Of a stretch of DNA of 8,869 nt, positions 5,668-8,869 are shown in pieces. The first letter of the stretch is position 1; the number at the start of each line of letters is the position of its first letter. Under the pieces are notes generated by a model. The model saw nothing but the letters and a program-made list of their open reading frames with translations, did no database searches and was not told the origin of the DNA. Position numbers and translations under genes: made by a program. The DNA is from Desulfobacteraceae bacterium (GTDB taxonomy: Bacteria; Desulfobacterota; Desulfobacteria; Desulfobacterales; Desulfosalsimonadaceae), in NCBI GenBank assembly GCA_024636355.1, contig JAGXHH010000067.1, positions 1-8,869 on the forward strand, written 5' to 3'.

Positions 5668-5974
5668 ATTCAGCTAATATTTTCAGATTCTGGTTATCTG
5701 ATTCGCTCCAGTGATGGGCAATCCTAACCTTTTTGGCGCCAAGGAGATCGGATATCCTCTCGCAGAGGCGCTGGGAGCGCAGAGAAACTCTCCGCGTCCT
5801 CAGCGGCTCTGCGAGAAAAATCATTAACTGGAGTTTTCCGGATAACCCGATTTCAGATTTTGCGAAACGCCAATCCGTGCACGAGCACGTGTACGTGTAC
5901 GTTCACGTGCACGGAAAAAAGGTGATATTGGCATCATTGATCATAGGGTGGGCTGACGAAGGAAGCGCATCGGC
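5668..5974 (+). repeat. Dispersed repeat, copy 2 (split by an insertion)
   Basis: Same blocks as 642-772: 5668-5689 matches 642-663 exactly, and 5860 onward continues as copy 1 does at 664. The hexamer block is 5876-5913 (CGTGCA, CGAGCA, CGTGTA x2, CGTTCA, CGTGCA, ending CG), also six units but with a different unit duplicated. The end block GCTGACGAAGGAAGC and GCATCGGC is at 5952-5974, two bases from the stop of the GlmS-like gene. The gap 5417-5976 is filled by this, the heptamer array and the hairpin. Confidence 0.9.
5690..5850. mobile_element. MITE-like insertion, 161 bp, with TIRs and 9-bp target duplication
   Basis: TTTCAGATT occurs at 5681-5689 and again at 5851-5859; copy 1 of the host repeat has it once and no insert. 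The ends are imperfect inverted repeats: left 5690-5716 has GGTTATC, 8 bases, CTCCAGT; right 5822-5849 has the same blocks on the other strand with the same spacing (about 20 of 28 positions match). Inside, 5758-5776 and 5797-5816 form a second inverted repeat (TCTCGCAGAG arms). There is no coding capacity, so movement would need a transposase supplied elsewhere. Confidence 0.75.
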
Positions 5975-5976
5975 TG

Positions 5977-8869
5977 TTAGTTAACGGCGTGCACAATAGT
6001 TTCCGCAACCTTTTCTGCGGAAAGTCCGAACAAATCATGGATGGCGAGTTGTTCGATATAATCGTCTTTCCAGGTAAAGCTGCTTTCCTGAACCAGGTTT
6101 TTGATATGTTCGTACTTGCCGCCCAGTGCCTTGATTTTTGTTGCCCGGTCCACGTCGGTCTGGAATCCGATTTCCGCGAGCAGCAGGTATTCCACCGTAT
6201 TGGGACGGGACGGATCGTCGGAGAGTATCGGAATGATAAGGATGCTGCGATCGTCTTTGCGGCCTTTGCCGATATAGACGTTGCCCTGGCGCACGATGAT
6301 CCTTTTCGTACCTTTCAGGGATTTATCCAATTCGCTCCGGGACGCGATGTTCGCAGAAGTTCCCTGTTTGTCGAGAACGGCAATGGTGCTGTGATCCGTG
6401 GGTTCGCCCAGCAGGTTGATGCCGGTTACGCGATACAGGGTGGTCCCCTTGATATCCGAGATAATCTTCTGCAGGTTGCGCATCACCAGAATGTTCGTCA
6501 ACGTCAGTTGTTCGATGCCGAAACCCTTTCCAACGAGAAAATCAAAAAGAACGCCCTCGGTTTTTTCTTCGATCCGGCTGGTCCCCACGGTAACGGTTTT
6601 GGCCTGATGCTTGATGGCATCAACCGGACGCGCCATTGAATTGATCGCGTCTCCCAGGGATTCGAACAACAGGGCAAACATGTTTTTAGCGGTTCCCTTT
6701 ACCCCGAAATCAAATTCAAAATCGTTGACCGGCAGCCTTCCGGCCAGATATTTGAGCAGGAGAGTCAGGTTGGTGGCGTTTTGAATGCCGATAGTGGAAG
6801 GCAGACGGAGTTCGGACTGCCGCTTGCGTAATTCATGATAAAACCGCAGGATTTTTTCACGGAGGGTTTCCTCCAGGGCGATTTCAAAAATGTCATGACC
6901 TTTATCGGAATACGTCCGGATCAACTGGTGCAAATCTTCTCGGAAATCGTGGAGAAAACGCGATCCGTCATTAATGGTCAATGCAGCATAATAGCCCCAG
7001 ATATGACCGACCAGGGTGTTTAAGATGGGGGCAAAGTGTTCGCTGACCGCCGGAACATGAAACACATCTTCCGCATACGGATCAAACCGGTCCTCGTGGA
7101 CATCGGCAATGACGACGGGCAGCGCTTTATGAGATTTAAAGATCGCGGTATCCTTGACAATATCGCCGATGACGCTTCTTCTTGTACCGGCTGCACAGAT
7201 GATGATCAGCGGTTCGGAAGAAAGGTCGATATGCTTTTTATCCTCGACATAGTCCGATGAAATCGTTTTGTAGCAGAGTTCGCTGAGTTTGATCCGGATT
7301 TCGTCAGCCGAGGCCTTGTTCGGACCGCTTCCCACTGCTGCCCAGTAGGTGCGCTGCAGGGCCAAACGCTGTGCTGAGATTTTGATCTGTTCTTTTAAGC
7401 AGAGGACGGTTTCCATATAATCCGGCAGCCGGATTATTTCTTTGACTTCATTGGAAACAAATGCCCGGTTCCGGGTTTCTGTGATTTGTGAAATAAACAG
7501 CCCGAGAATACTCCCTGCAATAATCTGGGAATAAAACGCCTTGGTCGAGGCGACCGACATTTCAATGTCCCTGCCGCTGCTGGTATACAGGACTCCGTCA
7601 CTTTTGAAGGTAAGGTCCGAATCCCGCCGGTTGACGATACAGACGACCCATGCGCCTTTTTTTCGAACCATGTCGACGGTCCGATTGGTGTCGGTTGTGG
7701 TACCCGATTGGCTGATCGGCACCAGCAGGGTGTCGGTCATATCGATATTGTCGCCGCCGTGGAGCATGAAGCCGCTGAGTTCGGACGATTTGAGCGCTTC
7801 GATCCGGATGGGCGTTCCGTGCAGGTAGTGCCGCAGGAGATTGGCGCAGGCGAGGGCGGCAACGCCCGCGGTTCCCTGGCCGATAAGCAGGATCTGCCGG
7901 ATTTGGTTTTCGATCAGGGCGGACCTGAGACCGTCGGGCACACAGGATTTATCCAGGGAGACCTCGTATCGGCTGTCATCGTCGTCCTGGACAATTTTCC
8001 ATCGGTTTACAAGGGTCTTGCGGACCGAACCGGGGGCCTCTGAAATTTCTTTCAAGAAATAATGGTCGAAGTCCTGACGGTCGATATCCCGGGATATCAG
8101 CTGTGTCTGACGGATGTCTTCTGGGGTGAAGGCAATGGGGCTGCCGTCATAAAATCTGGCGGCAACGCCGTCGAGTTCTCCGTGACGTGACTGATCGATT
8201 ACGAAGATCTGTCCGTTGGTTGTGCGACCATCGGCTGTACGATGGGCTGTTTCTCCATCCATTTTGAGAAAACGGGAAGTCTCCTCGACAAAACCGTAGA
8301 CTTCCGAGGTCGGCATGTAATGATCGGGGGCCAGACCTACGAAAATGGCCTGGCCGCTCCCTTTTATCGCCAGGAAGAATTTTCCCGGCGCCAGATCGGT
8401 GTGCATGGCAATGGCGTGCGATCCTTCAAAATCATTGACAGCAAGTCGAAACGCCTCTTCAATGTCGCGTCCCTGTCGGACATAATGGGCAATCTGCACC
8501 GGTATGATCTTGGTATCGCAGGTGATATCTTCCGGAAATTCGATCCCGGCTTTTACATGTCCGGCCATGAGGTTCTGGTAGTTGTCGATATCGCCGTTCA
8601 AGCAGACATGGATAATTCCGAGATCATCCGTTGCAGTGGTGCAGGTCCTGTTATCGACCGGGTGGCAATTGGCTTCACTGATCGCTCCCACCGATGCCCA
8701 CCGGGTATGGGCCAGTACCGTGAAAAAACTGGAAGGACAGGCCAGAAGGGCAGCAAACAACGGGTCTGCCTGGATCTGCTCCCGTAAAAACCGGATGTTG
8801 TCTCCCAGTCGTCCAATTTCCGCAGCCACCTTGTAGGTCAGGGCCACGGCAATGTTCCGGGCGGACCGC
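5977..8869 (-). CDS. GlmS-like glutamine amidotransferase/double-SIS protein with displaced lysine tail and long C-terminal extension (5'-truncated)
   Basis: At least 963 residues are visible against about 610 for GlmS, which makes glucosamine-6-phosphate from fructose-6-phosphate and glutamine. The frame is open to the right edge, so perhaps 20-40 N-terminal residues including the catalytic Cys are outside; the GTG at 8847 (residue 1 here) is not a real start. Glutaminase: AHTRWAS (46-52), NCHP (60-63), LNGD (83-86), CDT (110-112). SIS-1: FDHYFLKEI, GQGTAG (323-328), SQSGTTTDT (379-387), SVASTKAF (431-438). SIS-2 keeps equivalents of E. coli Glu481, Lys485, Glu488 and His504 in the stretch 516-540. 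The GlmS C-tail AKSVTVE appears as AKTVTVG at 749-755, after about 110 extra residues, with Lys750 the likely sugar-binding lysine. About 200 unrecognised residues follow. His77 is replaced by Val. It could be a true GlmS or a paralog acting on another sugar. Confidence 0.85.
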   Translation of the reverse strand, partial: RSARNIAVALTYKVAAEIGRLGDNIRFLREQIQADPLFAALLACPSSFFTVLAHTRWASVGAISEANCHPVDNRTCTTATDDLGIIHVCLNGDIDNYQNLMAGHVKAGIEFPEDITCDTKIIPVQIAHYVRQGRDIEEAFRLAVNDFEGSHAIAMHTDLAPGKFFLAIKGSGQAIFVGLAPDHYMPTSEVYGFVEETSRFLKMDGETAHRTADGRTTNGQIFVIDQSRHGELDGVAARFYDGSPIAFTPEDIRQTQLISRDIDRQDFDHYFLKEISEAPGSVRKTLVNRWKIVQDDDDSRYEVSLDKSCVPDGLRSALIENQIRQILLIGQGTAGVAALACANLLRHYLHGTPIRIEALKSSELSGFMLHGGDNIDMTDTLLVPISQSGTTTDTNRTVDMVRKKGAWVVCIVNRRDSDLTFKSDGVLYTSSGRDIEMSVASTKAFYSQIIAGSILGLFISQITETRNRAFVSNEVKEIIRLPDYMETVLCLKEQIKISAQRLALQRTYWAAVGSGPNKASADEIRIKLSELCYKTISSDYVEDKKHIDLSSEPLIIICAAGTRRSVIGDIVKDTAIFKSHKALPVVIADVHEDRFDPYAEDVFHVPAVSEHFAPILNTLVGHIWGYYAALTINDGSRFLHDFREDLHQLIRTYSDKGHDIFEIALEETLREKILRFYHELRKRQSELRLPSTIGIQNATNLTLLLKYLAGRLPVNDFEFDFGVKGTAKNMFALLFESLGDAINSMARPVDAIKHQAKTVTVGTSRIEEKTEGVLFDFLVGKGFGIEQLTLTNILVMRNLQKIISDIKGTTLYRVTGINLLGEPTDHSTIAVLDKQGTSANIASRSELDKSLKGTKRIIVRQGNVYIGKGRKDDRSILIIPILSDDPSRPNTVEYLLLAEIGFQTDVDRATKIKALGGKYEHIKNLVQESSFTWKDDYIEQLAIHDLFGLSAEKVAETIVHAVN

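Noticed and set aside
5733..5984. 83-residue + strand frame
   Set aside because: It spans the MITE-like insert and repeat copy 2 and overlaps the GlmS-like stop; there is no ribosome binding site and no conserved start.

Overview
The window is 8,869 bases from one end of a short-read assembly contig. The first 32 bases are Illumina Nextera adapter, so the left edge is artificial. Gene content (an iron-complex type ABC ATPase, a YcaO-TPR protein, a T. maritima-type CorA, an alpha/beta hydrolase and a very long GlmS-like protein), moderate GC, and intergenic regions packed with hexamer arrays and palindromic repeats recall sulfate-reducing Desulfobacterota (Desulfobacterales). That assignment is inference; there is no rRNA or other marker gene here.

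Layout from left to right: adapter (1-32); 3' part of an ABC transporter ATPase gene on + (33-529); a repeat-filled gap (530-902) with an 11-unit hexamer array, copy 1 of a dispersed repeat and a small hairpin; a YcaO-TPR gene on - (903-2645) with a clear sigma70-type promoter; a 600-base gap (2646-3246) with a 12-bp tandem repeat, two copies of a transposon-end-like motif and a large inverted pair of palindromes; corA on + (3247-4305); the last 28 codons of a lost acyl-CoA synthetase gene on - (4312-4398), cut exactly where a palindromic repeat begins; that repeat (4399-4449), an inverted copy of one upstream of corA (3151-3200); an alpha/beta hydrolase gene on - (4520-5416) with a terminator-like hairpin and weak promoter upstream; a gap (5417-5976) with a heptamer array and copy 2 of the dispersed repeat, which is split by a 161-bp MITE-like insertion with terminal inverted repeats and a 9-bp target duplication; and a GlmS-like gene on - (5977-8869) that runs off the right edge.

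The genes do not form an obvious single pathway. The strand pattern (+, -, +, -, -) and the long repeat-filled gaps argue for mostly independent transcription units. The two most interesting points are the GlmS-like enzyme, whose catalytic C-terminal lysine tail is displaced by about 110 residues and followed by about 200 further residues, and the record of mobile-repeat activity, in which copy 1 of the dispersed repeat acts as an internal empty site for the insertion in copy 2.
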